Assembly (NCBI GenBank): GCA_030544215.1
Contig: JARZZO010000002.1
Location: 81,413,150-81,477,149, forward strand
Source: Zantedeschia hybrid cultivar
Lineage: Eukaryota > Streptophyta > Magnoliopsida > Alismatales > Araceae
Direction: 5' to 3'
DNA length: 64,000 nucleotides
Shown piece by piece: positions 1 through 10,078 of the stretch. Each line of letters begins with the position of its first letter. Positions within the stretch are counted from its first letter, which is position 1. The notes beneath the pieces were generated by a model. It searched no databases and had not been told where the DNA came from. It saw only the letters and a list, made by a program, of their open reading frames with translations. A program made the position numbers and the translations under genes.

Positions 1-139
1 TTCAGTTATTAAATGACCGTGGCTTTCAAAATCTGTGATAACATTCTTGTGAACCTTTTGTCTGGTGAAGTCTGATCAACAGATGATGGGGAATTTTCCC
101 GAGTCTGCTGATTAAATGTTCATTCTCCAATGAGTGCAG

Positions 140-412
140 GATCTTCGAGGAAAGATAAATGGAAATGATACGATAGATCGTGTACTATTCTGTGAGCTGA
201 TCTTAAAGTGGTTACAAGGCGATCTGAGGATTTACATCCGGAACAAGCTTTTACATGTCCTTGCAGCAGCAGGTGCCATGGCAGCCATCACAAAAAGTGC
301 TGCAAGGCCAGTGCCTCGACTTGAACGAGTCGTTGAGAAAGTTCCAGCTTCCTTGCTCACATTGGCTTATGCGGGTGGCTTTGCTCTCCTTGATGATGTT
401 CGAGTAGATTGA
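140..412 (+). CDS. Last exon of an EF-hand-like protein gene (5' part outside window)
   Basis: The frame opens after an intron acceptor (TGCAG ending at 139) and runs to TGA at 410-412, giving about 90 residues. It aligns with the last exon of the complete EF-hand gene at 19747-20013: both have an EF-hand-like start, a basic stretch, a hydrophobic segment, a T/K-S/R-x-x-R-V/P-x-x-V-E/Q-x-x-P motif and a second hydrophobic segment, then stop. The loop here reads roughly K-I-N-G-N-D-T-I-D-R-V-L, so the first ligand (Asp) and the twelfth (Glu) of a canonical EF-hand are Lys and Leu; calcium binding by this loop is unlikely. The upstream exons are not in the window, so a functional paralog and a decayed copy cannot be told apart. 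It lies in direct orientation to its paralog 10.7 kb downstream, consistent with tandem gene duplication. Confidence 0.6.
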   Translation, partial: DLRGKINGNDTIDRVLFCELILKWLQGDLRIYIRNKLLHVLAAAGAMAAITKSAARPVPRLERVVEKVPASLLTLAYAGGFALLDDVRVD

Positions 413-2230
413 AAATGGCAAAAGGCTCTTGGATTAATGTTGAAAAGGAGCATTGTTAGCCGCTTAGAACCTTTCATTTGGCTGTGTAGTCCTTTCTTCG
501 TGCTTGTCTTCTTGAAAGATCAGCATCTTGAACACCTCAAGGGGAGGAACTAAGCTTAACTGGAACCATTTGAGCTCTACCTTTGTAAAAAGCCTACAAT
601 CCAGGTGATTGTTTGGAGTATGTGGATTTCAAAGGGAAAAACAAGGGCAAAAAGTATCAATAATTTTTTTTCCATCCTTACTTTTTTTGTAGTTTTTCTC
701 TAGCTCAGGTCGAATACATTGATTCTTGCATTTGATGTGACTGGTTAAGCTACCATAACAAATCTGCAGAAGAAAAAGGTCATGAATTCTGTGGAGTGTC
801 AGACGACTTGGTATTTGATTTGGGTCACCAGGATTTTATTGAGGAGTCATTTAAAACATCATCAATATCAATTTTGAAATCACTGATTCTTAAAGTAAAA
901 TGTCTGTCTTGATTTTGATTTTTAATGGTGTAGTGGTTGGAAAACCAGCTGGAGGATAAGGATGGTCCGATCTTGATCCGATCGTCCACGATAAGATTTG
1001 TACGAGGGATGAACGGAGGTTGGACGCACAGGCTTGCAACCACAAGGGAGACATCAGAAGACTGCTTGGTTAGTGTGTTGGGGGGGGGGGTGGTGCTTCC
1101 GATGCTCAAGTCAGATAATGGTTTTGAGAGTAAAAGAACACTGGGAGTTTTGTGCAGTAGAGAGTATGTACCTTCTTTGAAGAGGGTCCTCTTAGTTATG
1201 TAAGGAGTGAGAGGCTCTCAAAATGGAAGGTGTGTCCCGTACGCCTCGGGGTCACAATTTCGTGGGGATCGTGGATCCTCTGGGAGGAAAGTAGAATCCT
1301 TTCACCACTAGCATGGTGCCAAAGATGGCGAGCCACTTCCCAATAAGGTGGTTGTCTGGCTTTGACTGAGCTTCCCCCCCAACATGATTTGAACCCTAGA
1401 TGAGCTCTCTGAATATCAGATAGTTGCTCTCTCGAGACCTGCCATGGGGGGGGGGGGGGGGGGTGTTATTCCAGTGGGCCCTCTTTGACGGCCGTCTTCA
1501 GTGGGCCTTAACTGGGCTGGCCTTTTTTTTTTTTTTCGTTCCTCATATGGTTTGCTAATGAAAAGTGGAATCGGACAAAAAGAGTGTCATATGATTTAAT
1601 TGATTTTAAAATTCAATGGTTTGCAGTAAGAAAAAGTATCATAAAATGATTTTAGAATACTGCAAACATAAAAAAAAACATCACTTTACGGTGTTTTACT
1701 GCTATTTACTGTATTTTACGGTAACATCAAATGATTTGTAATTTCGTAGTAGGGACTAGTGCTGTAGTAAAAAGTGGGAGTCAACTGAATGAACAAAGCA
1801 TGGTTGCTTCCACTTGTGGGGAATCCAGGACAACCAGCTCTTCTTCTTGGGTTTCTCCAATCTTAACCAAGTGGTCCTGTCTGAGTGTGTGCTGTGGTTG
1901 AACTAAAAGTCTTTCCACCGGTGAAGCATGAAAGGATACGGAAAGAACTCAAACAAAAAGGCAAATAAATAAGATGCCACGACTGTCGAGTAAGACAACG
2001 AACGGAAAGGGAGAAGTAGGTCATCAAACCAAAAATCTAAGAACACCTGTACCGATCACCCTCAATCTTTCCATTGTCAAAAATTACCTTCAACAACTAT
2101 TTCCCCAGTAATGCATGTAGGAGAGGAAGTTTCATTCACCGTCGACATGCTGGGAGAGGTGGAGAAGGATGTGCATTTTAATCTTCATTTATGAAATGAG
2201 AAGGACAACCTTGAGTCGACCAATTCCTCT
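413..2230. other. Intergenic spacer with homopolymer runs
   Basis: This holds the 3' flank of the EF-hand-like exon. No gene is recognised. An 18-G run lies at 1446-1463 and a shorter G run near 1080-1090. A stretch around 1210-1445 contains, on the minus strand, a B-box-like GGGTTCAAATC motif and may be an old tRNA-derived relic. The rest is unremarkable AT-rich sequence. Confidence 0.5.
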
Positions 2231-2232
2231 AG

Positions 2233-2800
2233 AGTTATGCTTGCTGCACTGATCTTCATTGTAGTCTTGAGGTATCATACATGTCTGTATAGGCTGATCT
2301 TCGATCGGATGATTTAAAAAAATCTGAAAAATTAAAGATTTATTTGTACGGACGTATAGGACACTTCGAAATCCACCTAAAAATATATATATTAAAAAGA
2401 AATTTTAAACCCGCTTTTGTTTCCTTTCTCTTTATTTCCCTCTTCCCACTGGGTCCCAGCTTTGGTTAAAAAAAAGAAAAATCAGCCTTGCAATGAGACT
2501 CGGACACTCCTCATGCTGTGGTGCCTGCCTATTTTGATTGAGTTATGCTTGCTGCATTGATCTTCACAATGGATATATATATATTTTTGAATATTCTTTT
2601 AGGTGAAACGTCCGTACATACCAATCTCTGATCGGGCGATCTAAAAACATCAAACCCCTAATGAACAGTAAAAATGTCTTAATGAATTGAGCTCAATAAC
2701 AATTTTTTATTTTTTCAGATTCTTTGGGGTCGTCCTATTAGATATCGGCCTGTACAGACATGTAAACCACGTCGACTTAAAAAATATTTTAAAAATCAAA
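2233..2800. repeat. Two truncated foldback MITE copies in direct orientation
   Basis: GTTATGCTTGCTGCAYTGATC occurs near 2233 and again near 2542. Each is followed by the internal core shared by the foldback family elsewhere in the window (a short 'GATCGGRYGAT..AAAAA' stretch, a 'CCTAATGAACAGTAAAAA' stretch and CGTACA motifs). Neither copy has a recognisable right terminal repeat, so both look truncated. Assignment rests on shared motifs only. Confidence 0.45.
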
Positions 2801-3794
2801 AGAAAAACATTTTACCCACTCCAGTACTGAAGGTCTTACGCGGGGCCCGATTGAAAGTTGTTGTGGCTGCCATTCTTGCAATTTGGGGTCAACACCACCC
2901 AGTGGAATACGGAATAGCTGCAGGAATATTCTTTTGTTGTGGTCTTTTAATTTATGGCACTTCATAGTAAGCTATGACTCCGCAGATAAGCACGCAACGA
3001 GGGTACATCAGCGGTTGGAGTTTTTTTGTTTTTTAAACAAGAATAAAATTTGTATTTGGGAAGGGAATCTCTATAAATGCTATAAGAATTCTGGCATTTT
3101 CATTTGTGGATTTCTGCTTCATGTGAAAAAATTTCATATATGGTATCTACGTACCTTTGCTATCTGCATGAATAAACATTAAATAAAAACTATTCTTTTT
3201 TGCAGCATTGATCATTTTATTTTTTGAATTTTTGGGTTGAAAATCAGCATTATAAACAATGATTTTATTTATACACTATTTAGTTTGACACAATGAAATC
3301 CCATAAAATGTGGTAAAGCACCACATTAATGTGCAGCATAAAATGTGATGTTTCACGTAATTTTACTTTATTTTACTTCAAAGCAAACAACTCCTTCATA
3401 AATATGATAAAAGGTTATTCTCATTACCCCTTTCATAAATTGAAATCCATATTTTCATGAACACATCAACTACAACGTGTTGCTTTAAATAGAAATTGGT
3501 GCTCAGGAAGTAGATCTCAGCGGTCAATATTAGAAAAAGGTAAACATCCAACACGTTCCACTGCCCAAAAAATACTTGCTACACTACATAGAGGAATGTA
3601 GAAATTTTGTTTAATAGGGTCACTCGGACAGTGAACTAAGGGAGTCGTTCTATTGAGCTGAAATTAGTAGACAAGTGTGGTCACTCTAATAGGCCAAGAT
3701 TAGTGGGCATTTATAACTTTGCATGTGCCATCATAGATTTTATAAAATTCAGTGGGGTCACGGGACCCCATTGGCCATACACTAGATCCGCCAC

Positions 3795-4030
3795 TGCTGC
3801 ATTATATGAGGTGCAGCCCCAAAAAATAAAATGAGGTGGTTGTACAATCCGATCGATTTAAAAAAAAAATCTAAAAATCATAAATTGAACCCCAATGAAT
3901 AGTAAAAAAATACTTTTCATGGGCCGAGCCCAATAAACGGGACTTAATTTTTGACTTTCAGAATTTTTTAAGTTATCCAATCAAAGATCGATTGTATGGA
4001 CTCATCGGGCATTATGGAGCAGATCTTAAA
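3795..4030. repeat. Foldback-family MITE relic
   Basis: The stretch has an inverted arrangement: CTGCATTAT..GTACAATCCGATCGATT on the left and GATCGATTGTATGG..GCATTATGGAGCAG on the right. Its centre is of the family type (CAATGAATAGTAAAAAA, then GGGCCGAGCCCAATAAA). The outer GAGTAATACTTG ends and target duplication are not visible, so it is a decayed or truncated copy. Confidence 0.5.
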
Positions 4031-4700
4031 AATTTTAATGTTCTTTTTCGGTCCAACAAGCTTGCTGCACCATATCGGTTCAACAAGCAATATTCCAAAA
4101 GTGTAGAAAAGTAAATAATTTTCATACGCGCTTATTAATGTGAATATCTACTTTAGTGTTATTTTATACACGTAACGTTCTTTTAAAATATGGATGGACG
4201 TTTTACTAGAATATTCATGAACGTATCACTTGATAGTTGTCCGATGTCACGTTAAAGAGATCTCTTTTTCTTACATTTTTAATGAAACAGACACCGAGGA
4301 AATAGAATATGTCATTGAAATGACGAATTTACATTGTCATTGTAATCGACTTTTCTCATGGGTTCATACTAAAAAATGCCATTTAGTAGAAAAATGTCAA
4401 TAGAAAAAATATTATCATTTTTTAACTAAAAAGGGAGAAAAAGAGGATCATCTGATGTGCCGTGTGTCGGATGCTTGCATTGAACTTACCTTTTCTCATG
4501 TATCTGGTCTTGTCGTATATGCATTGGAACGAGAATCCACAAATAGAGCCATATTTAATTTCAAACCTAACCTGGTTTCATATCAATTATTGGGTGGGAT
4601 GTACTAATGACTCTGGGCCATTCATGGTCCAATCTGTAAGGAGCAAGCTACATATATAAACACCACTTCCAAATGTAATTTTGTTGATAGATGACGTTTA

Positions 4701-5292
4701 GGGCGTGTTTGGCGCAACTTCCATTCGGAAGTAGTTTTGTACTTTTATTTAGAGTGCGTTCGGCAAAACTTCTACTTGAAAGTTACTTTTAATTTTCACT
4801 TCTTACATAGAATGAGTTGAGGGAGAAAGATTATAATTAATTTTGATTTATTGCAAAAGTCAACTTTTTCATAACACCTTCACTTTTTCTCTAATTTTGG
4901 AAATTCTCTCCTTGTAGTTTTTAGTTGGAAGTTAAAACACAAGTAAAATACCACTTAAATGACTTCCAAGATCTAGTGGCTTCTATAAAAAAAAAACTAA
5001 ATAAAAATACAAAAGTACTTTCAAATGGAAGCTGTGCTAAACACACCCTTAGTTTTGTTGGAAGCCATTAAATCTTGAAAATCATTTATGTAGTAGTTTA
5101 CTTGTATTTTGGCTTCCAATTAAAAACTGCAACGGTGGAACTTTCAAGATTGAAAAAAGAGTGAGTTTGTTATGAAATAGTTGACTTTTGTAATAAATCA
5201 AAATTAATTATAACCTTTCTTGTTCAACTCATTCTACGTGAGAAGTGGAAGCTAAAAATGACTTTTAAGTAAAACTTTTGACAAACACACCC
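4701..5292. mobile_element. Tourist-like (PIF/Harbinger) MITE, interrupted by a related MITE
   Basis: The left end GGGCGTGTTTGGCGCAACTTC and the right end GACAAACACACCC are inverted repeats. They are flanked by TTA on both sides (4698-4700 and 5293-5295), the 3-bp target duplication typical of PIF/Harbinger elements. Removing the element restores GACGTTTAAACGGATC, which matches the uninterrupted site in duplication unit B at about 8347. A second related element sits inside it at 4752-5048. Confidence 0.8.
4752..5048. mobile_element. Tourist-like MITE nested inside another copy
   Basis: It starts GAGTGCGTTCGGCAAAACTTC, ends TGCTAAACACACCC, and is flanked by TTA at 4749-4751 and 5049-5051. Taking it out joins CTTTTATTTA to GTTTTGTTGGAAGCC, continuous with the outer element and similar to the un-nested copy at 62823-63098. 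This is therefore a second insertion of the same family into an older copy. Confidence 0.75.
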
Positions 5293-5620
5293 TTAAACGG
5301 ATCAGTTTAGGATTCGGTTGCAATTAACACATCCATTTGAAGCTGCAAGAGGAAACTTGAAGGATGTGCTTAGATATTTTCTATCAACAACAAAATCGTA
5401 TACAGAGTATCCCCTTCAAAAGCGATATATGGTCCATCATGGCTCGACAGGATCACCCCATTCACCAACAAAAATGAGGAGATATGATGTCAAGCCGAAG
5501 ATTTAAGGTTCAAATCATCTCATCAGACGGTGGAAAACATCAAACTTTCAAACTATTGGATGGTAGATATCAGATCCTTAAAGTGGCGTTGAACGCAGAG
5601 AAGACATGAACTCCCATTTA

Positions 5621-5670
5621 GTCCTGCATCGGGCGATCGGGAAAAGGGGTACCCAGCTGCGGCTACAAGA
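5621..5670 (+). promoter_or_regulatory. U1 copy A promoter: USE and TATA-like box
   Basis: GTCCTGCATCG at 5621-5631 matches the plant snRNA upstream sequence element RTCCCACATCG at 9 of 11 positions. CTACAAGA at 5663-5670 sits 33 to 26 bp before the U1 start, where the TATA box of plant snRNA genes lies. The gap of about 31 bp between the two boxes fits the longer spacing known for RNA polymerase II snRNA promoters rather than the shorter pol III spacing. Both boxes are degenerate, so strength is unknown. Confidence 0.65.
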
Positions 5671-5695
5671 GGAGAGGCCTAAGAACAAGCAGACC

Positions 5696-5857
5696 ATACT
5701 TACCTGGACGGGGTCTATGGGTGATCAAGAAGGCCCATGGCCTAGGTTGGCGGCCCACATTGCACTTGGTTGGAGCTCCCGCCTACCATCTCCCCAAGTG
5801 GGAGAGTGGACGTCATAATTTGTGGTAGTGGGGGCCAGCGTTCGCGCGGTCCCCGTC
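5696..5857 (+). ncRNA. U1: U1 spliceosomal snRNA, copy A
   Basis: U1 snRNA forms the U1 snRNP, which pairs with 5' splice sites in the nucleus. The RNA starts ATACTTACCTG, so the segment that pairs with the 5' splice site is intact. In order come stem-loop I with the GATCAAGAAG loop (U1-70K site), stem-loop II with TTGCACTT (U1A site), stem-loop III (CTACCATCTCCCC..GTGGGAG), the Sm-site region ATAATTTGTGG, and stem-loop IV with a GCG-TTCG-CGC hairpin. The length of about 162 nt fits plant U1. Compared with copy B it differs at about five positions; one change (GGTTGGAG for GGTGGGAG) puts a mismatch into stem-loop II. A USE, a TATA-like box and a 3' box surround it, so it could be expressed, though the stem mismatch leaves the possibility of a weak or decaying copy. 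Confidence 0.9.
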
Positions 5858-5872
5858 CAATGAAAAGCCCAA
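5858..5872 (+). terminator. U1 copy A 3' box
   Basis: CAATGAAAAGCCCAA directly follows stem-loop IV. It resembles the plant snRNA 3'-end box CA(N)3-10AGTNNAA, with C in place of T. The same box is kept in copy B, which supports a role in 3'-end formation. Confidence 0.55.
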
Positions 5873-6430
5873 TTATTCTCTTCAAAATGGCGGCCCAGTT
5901 TGTACGTGGCTACTTTTCCGTGAACGAGGCGGACAGAGGCCCAATTACCAAAGCCTGTTATAACTGGTGACTGAATGGGTTCGACTTATACTAAAACCAA
6001 ATATTTATATTTTTAAAATTTAAATTTTAGCTGTTTTGTTCAGTCTTTTCGGCTTTCAGCTGTAAATTTTTTTCGTTGCAGATCGCGGAGAATTTTCACA
6101 TATAAATACTATTGTGCAAGATCCCGACTTAACGTTGAATGTAAAATATGCTGGATATTCTTTTTTGGATGTTTTAATTTTTAGTTCACCTTAAACATCG
6201 GGTCCAGAAAATCCAAAAAAGACTCTAAAAATCTAGAAAAAGACTCTCCACAAGGCCTTATCAAACTTCAAAGAATCTAAAAGAGACAAAAATCTAGAAA
6301 AGACGCTCTACAAGCCTCATTCAACTTAAGCTTAATAGTTTCTAATCCTCATTATTTGTATTTACATTTTAAGTAATGGTTAATAGACGGACATATTTCT
6401 GGGACAGAAAAGTTCCTTTTTTTTCCTTTT

Positions 6431-6596
6431 ATTTGGAACATAGGTAGTATTTCTGACCAAACTTTTATTTAACAAACTTGCAAATGAAGTGTTGTAGACC
6501 TTAAATTTTTTTTATTTGGAACATAGGTAGTATTTCTAACCAAACTTTTATTTAACAAACTTGCAAATGAAGTGTTGTAGACCTTAAATTTTTTTT
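6431..6596. repeat. 83-bp tandem duplication
   Basis: Two nearly identical 83-bp copies start at 6431 and 6514 (ATTTGGAACATAGGTAG..). Unit B of the large duplication has only one related unit near 9490-9560, so this doubling most likely happened after the larger duplication. Confidence 0.8.
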
Positions 6597-7348
6597 TCTA
6601 AATGAAAAAGGATAATCCGAAATATCCGTCTTTATCCGTAGCTTATTGGACATAGGAAGACATAAACTTAAGGATAAGGATATTATCTTTATCCTTTTTA
6701 TTTAGGATAAGAAAAAAGAAGCAATTATTTTTGTATCTTGTAGTCTGATTATTGTCCTTTTATATTTTTATATTATAAAATTGCAATGTGACATATATAT
6801 GTATATATGGCATAGTGCTTACCTTCTATATTATGTTTTACATATTTATATATGATATAATGCTTACCTTTTATATTTTCTTTTAAATGTTGTTAGTACA
6901 CTTGTTACCTTACTTTCTTCGTAGATTTGATTTCATTATGCTACATGTCCATTCACATGATAAATTTGAAATTAGAAGCAATTTTATTAATACTTATTTT
7001 ATGATTATTACATTTCATGTATATGATGAAAACTTTATAATTCAATTTTATTGTGTTAAAAATATGTAGAAGTATATATTGTACAATAATTTAACTTTTA
7101 TGTATGTAAAAAGATAAGGTTAAGATATATTTTTTTATTTTAAAGATAGAGATAAGAATATAATAGTTATCCTCACCGACTACTTGTCTGAAACAAGGGT
7201 TATGTTTGACCTTGTCTTCGACAAAATTGTACAAATACCCTACTTTGCTGAATATGCACCTCTGTTGTATGTTAGTGTGGTTGTATTCTTGCAATTTTCA
7301 GTCAACACCACCTACTGGAATACGAAATACCTGGAAGGGATATTCTTG

Positions 7349-7705
7349 GGTTTTTTACATAGATACTTCTCCAGTACACCATATTTGCATGTGAATCCCC
7401 AACTCTGTATTAGCATCAATATCTCTAAAATCTTTAAAAATTTGTACTTATATCCCCCAGTCTAATGATTTTAACAAATACCCTTAACTTCACTAATATC
7501 TTGCATATATACCCTCAATCACTAAAATCTTGCATTATTTATCTCCAACACCTCTGATGATATCATGATTTATGCAATGTTTTTGACATAGTTCGTTGAA
7601 ATTCACCCAAAATTAATGGGAGGGGTATAAATGCAATATTTTAAAAATTTTAGGGGTATATAAGTAAATATAGTGTATTTGAAGAGTATATTTGCAAAAA
7701 TTCTA
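7349..7705. mobile_element. MITE with TTTTTGCATATATA-type ends and 9-bp target duplication
   Basis: The left end (GGTTTTTTACATAGATAC) and right end (GTATATTTGCAAAAATTCTA) are imperfect inverted repeats. ATATTCTTG (7340-7348) and ATATTCTTT (7706-7714) are target duplications matching at 8 of 9 bases. Unit A at about 2928 shows the same site without the insert (GGAATATTCTTTTGTTG). A 9-bp duplication suggests mobilisation by a Mutator-like transposase, which is inference. Confidence 0.75.
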
Positions 7706-7807
7706 ATATTCTTTTGTGGTCTTCTAATTTATGGCACTTCATGGTAAGGTGTAACTCCGCACATAAGCATGCAACGGCAGCACGTTAGCGATTGGATTTT
7801 TTTTAGG

Positions 7808-8203
7808 GTTTTTTGTACATATATTCCTCAAATATATTGTATTTGTATATATACCCCCACCTTCCACGATGATTTTAAACCTCAAAAATTTCTGATATGA
7901 TGTGGTCATATCCCTCAGTCAAAATGCTGGTAAATCAAACTTAAAGATTTTGTATACGTACTCTTAAATTCACTGATATTAGACGTACCCTTTGATTCAC
8001 TAGAATTTTGCACATGTACCCTCAATATTATGAAGATTTATAGAATGTTTTTGACATACTCAATTAGAATTCACGTCATTTTGACAGAGGGGCATAACTG
8101 CAACATATCTAAGATTTTAAGGATATTAAAAATAATATGTAGGAGTTAGAGGTATATATGAAAATATAGTGTATTTAAGAGGTATGTATATGCAAAAAGC
8201 TCC
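7808..8203. mobile_element. Second MITE of the same family, exact 9-bp target duplication
   Basis: The ends GTTTTTTGTACATATATTCC and TATGCAAAAAGCTCC are inverted repeats. TTTTTTAGG flanks it exactly on both sides (7799-7807 and 8204-8212). Unit A has no insert at the equivalent place (about 3023-3040). The interior shares motifs such as ATTTATAGAATGTTTTTGACATA with the element at 7349 and with 62098-62485. Confidence 0.75.
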
Positions 8204-8645
8204 TTTTTTAGGACGAGAATAAAATTTGTCTTTGGGAAAGGAATCACAATAAAAGCTCTAAGAATTCGGGAATTTTCATTTGTGGATTTCTGCTTCATGT
8301 GAAAAACTTTCATCTATGGCATCTACATACTTTCACTATCTGCATGACGTTTAAACGGATCAGTTTAGGATTGGTTGCAATTAACACATCCATGTGATCA
8401 GAGAGAGTATCACCCTTCTGAATGGATATATAGTCCATCGTGGCTGGAGAGTATTACCCTATTCATCAGAAAAAAACGAGGAGGTTGAGGACACAGGACG
8501 CAAGTCGAAGATTTAAGAATCAAATCCTCTCATCATACGGTCGAAAACATCAAAGATTAAATGTTCCAACTATTGGATGGTGCGGATCAGATTCCTTACG
8601 TTAGGTGGGCATGAGCGTGAGGCAGAAGACATGAACTCCCATTTA

Positions 8646-8695
8646 GTCTGACATCGGGTAGTTGGGATAATGGGGTACCAGCTGCGGCTACAAGA
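8646..8695 (+). promoter_or_regulatory. U1 copy B promoter: USE and TATA-like box
   Basis: GTCTGACATCG at 8646-8656 matches the plant USE RTCCCACATCG at 9 of 11 positions, with different mismatches from copy A. CTACAAGA at 8688-8695 lies 33 to 26 bp before the RNA start, as in copy A. The USE-TATA gap is 31 bp, of the RNA polymerase II type. Confidence 0.65.
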
Positions 8696-8720
8696 GGAGA
8701 GGCCTAGGAACGACTAGACC

Positions 8721-8882
8721 ATACTTACCTGGACGGGGTCTATGGGTGATCAAGAAGGCCCATGGCCTAGGTTGGCGGCCCACATTGCACTTGGTGGGAG
8801 CGCCCGCCTACCATCTCCCCAAGTGGGAGAGTGGACGTCATAATTTGTGGTAGTGGGGGCCTGCGTCCGCGCGGCCCCCGAC
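8721..8882 (+). ncRNA. U1: U1 spliceosomal snRNA, copy B
   Basis: It has the same architecture as copy A: 5' ATACTTACCTG for 5' splice-site pairing, the GATCAAGAAG loop, the TTGCACTT loop, the Sm-site region ATAATTTGTGG and a terminal GC-rich stem-loop IV. Stem-loop II is better paired here (CCCAC with GTGGG), and stem-loop IV keeps a fully Watson-Crick GGGGGCC/GGCCCCC stem, with TCCG instead of TTCG in its loop. The promoter boxes and 3' box are present at the same distances as in copy A. It is the better candidate for an active U1 gene. The two genes are 3.0 kb apart in the same direction, as expected from the tandem duplication. Confidence 0.92.
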
Positions 8883-8897
8883 CAATTAAAAGCCCAA
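8883..8897 (+). terminator. U1 copy B 3' box
   Basis: CAATTAAAAGCCCAA follows the end of stem-loop IV and matches the copy A box except for two bases in its spacer. It resembles the plant snRNA 3' box CA(N)3-10AGTNNAA. Confidence 0.55.
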
Positions 8898-10078
8898 CTA
8901 TTAACTTCTTCAAAATGTTTATTTATGGGCGGCCCAGTTCCTGTGGTTGCTTTTCCGTGAGCGATGTGATCTGTGTAGCCCAATTGGCAAAGCCTGTTAT
9001 GACTGGTGGCGGAATGGTTTGACTCTAATTAAAACAAGAAATATTTATGTTTTTAAAATTAAATTTTACCTGTTTTGTTCGGTATTTTAATCTAAGAAAA
9101 TAGTTTCAGCTGATAAACTAAAACGTTCTGCATTTTTTTTTCCACTGCGCATTGCGAAGAATTTTCACGTATAAATGCTTTTGTCCAAGTTCCGAGGCAA
9201 CGTTGAATGTAAAATATTCTGGATATTCTATTTTTGGATGTTTTAATTTTTAGTCCCTCTTAACAATCAGATTCAAAAATCCTAAAAAGATTAAAAATCC
9301 AGAAAAGACTCTCCGAAAGGCCTTATTAAACTTTAGAAAATCTAAAAGAGACTAAAAAAATCTAGAAAAGATGCTCTACAGGGCCTCATTGACCTTAAGT
9401 TTAATAGTTCCCAGTCCTCATTATCTGTACTTATATTTTAAGTAAATGTTAATTAGACGGACTTATTTCTAAGAAAGAAAAGTTCATTTTTCCTTTCATT
9501 AACAAACTTTTATTTAACAAACTTGCAAATAAAGTGTTGTAAACCTTGAATTCTTGCTTCTAGGTATGAAAATGGAAAATGATAATATGAAATATCCGTC
9601 CTTATTTGTAGTTTATAGAATAGGAAGACATAAACTTAAGGATAAGAATGTTATCCTTATCCTTTTTATCAATTATTTCTGTATCTTGTAGTTCGTTTAT
9701 CCGTTCTTTCATTTTTTATATTATAATATAATATACCTATGAGAGTATATTTTATATTTCGTATTATAATATTACAATGTAACATATTTATGAAAATATA
9801 AAATCTTGAATTTTTTTTGACAATTTGGAAGTTAAGGGGCGTGCGCACACCTATTCACAAGATAAATTTGAAAATAGAAGTGATCATATTGATGCTTATT
9901 TTATTATAGTCACTATTTCATATAATTTAACTTTTATGTATCCATACCTTTTAATTTTTGATGATAAGACGCAAGTATGTAAGGATAAAAATAAGGTTAA
10001 AGATATGATTTTAAAAATAAGGATAAAAAATAACTGTTATTTTCACCAATAAGTGGTCTTTTTATACCTCATTGCTTC

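Larger units (their letters stand above)
2850..7190. repeat. Tandem duplication unit A (contains U1 snRNA copy A)
   Basis: Segments of this stretch recur in the same order and orientation at 7200-10060. Examples: GTCAACACCACC at 2890 and 7302; ATTTATGGCACTTCAT at 2951 and 7728; TTTGTGGATTTCTGCTTCAT near 3103 and 8279; AAACGGATCAGTTTAGGATT near 5295 and 8351; the U1 genes; ATATCCGTC near 6622 and 9594; and AATTTAACTTTTATGTAT near 7088 and 9926. Unit A is longer because it carries a nested Tourist-like MITE (4701-5292) and about 1.5 kb (about 3175-4690) that has no counterpart in unit B. Confidence 0.8.
7200..10060. repeat. Tandem duplication unit B (contains U1 snRNA copy B)
   Basis: This is the direct-orientation counterpart of 2850-7190, starting immediately after it. 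It has the same marker segments in the same order, but lacks the Tourist-like MITE and about 1.5 kb found in unit A. It has instead two MITEs of another family (7349-7705 and 7808-8203) that are absent from unit A. Outside these insertions the similarity is patchy but clear, with many small indels. Confidence 0.8.

Noticed and set aside
5606..5970. Open frames across the first U1 region
   Set aside because: They overlap the U1 RNA and its promoter; the RNA structure and conserved motifs explain the sequence better than any protein.
8750..9022. Open frames on both strands across the second U1 region
   Set aside because: Same reason as for copy A; no protein family signal.
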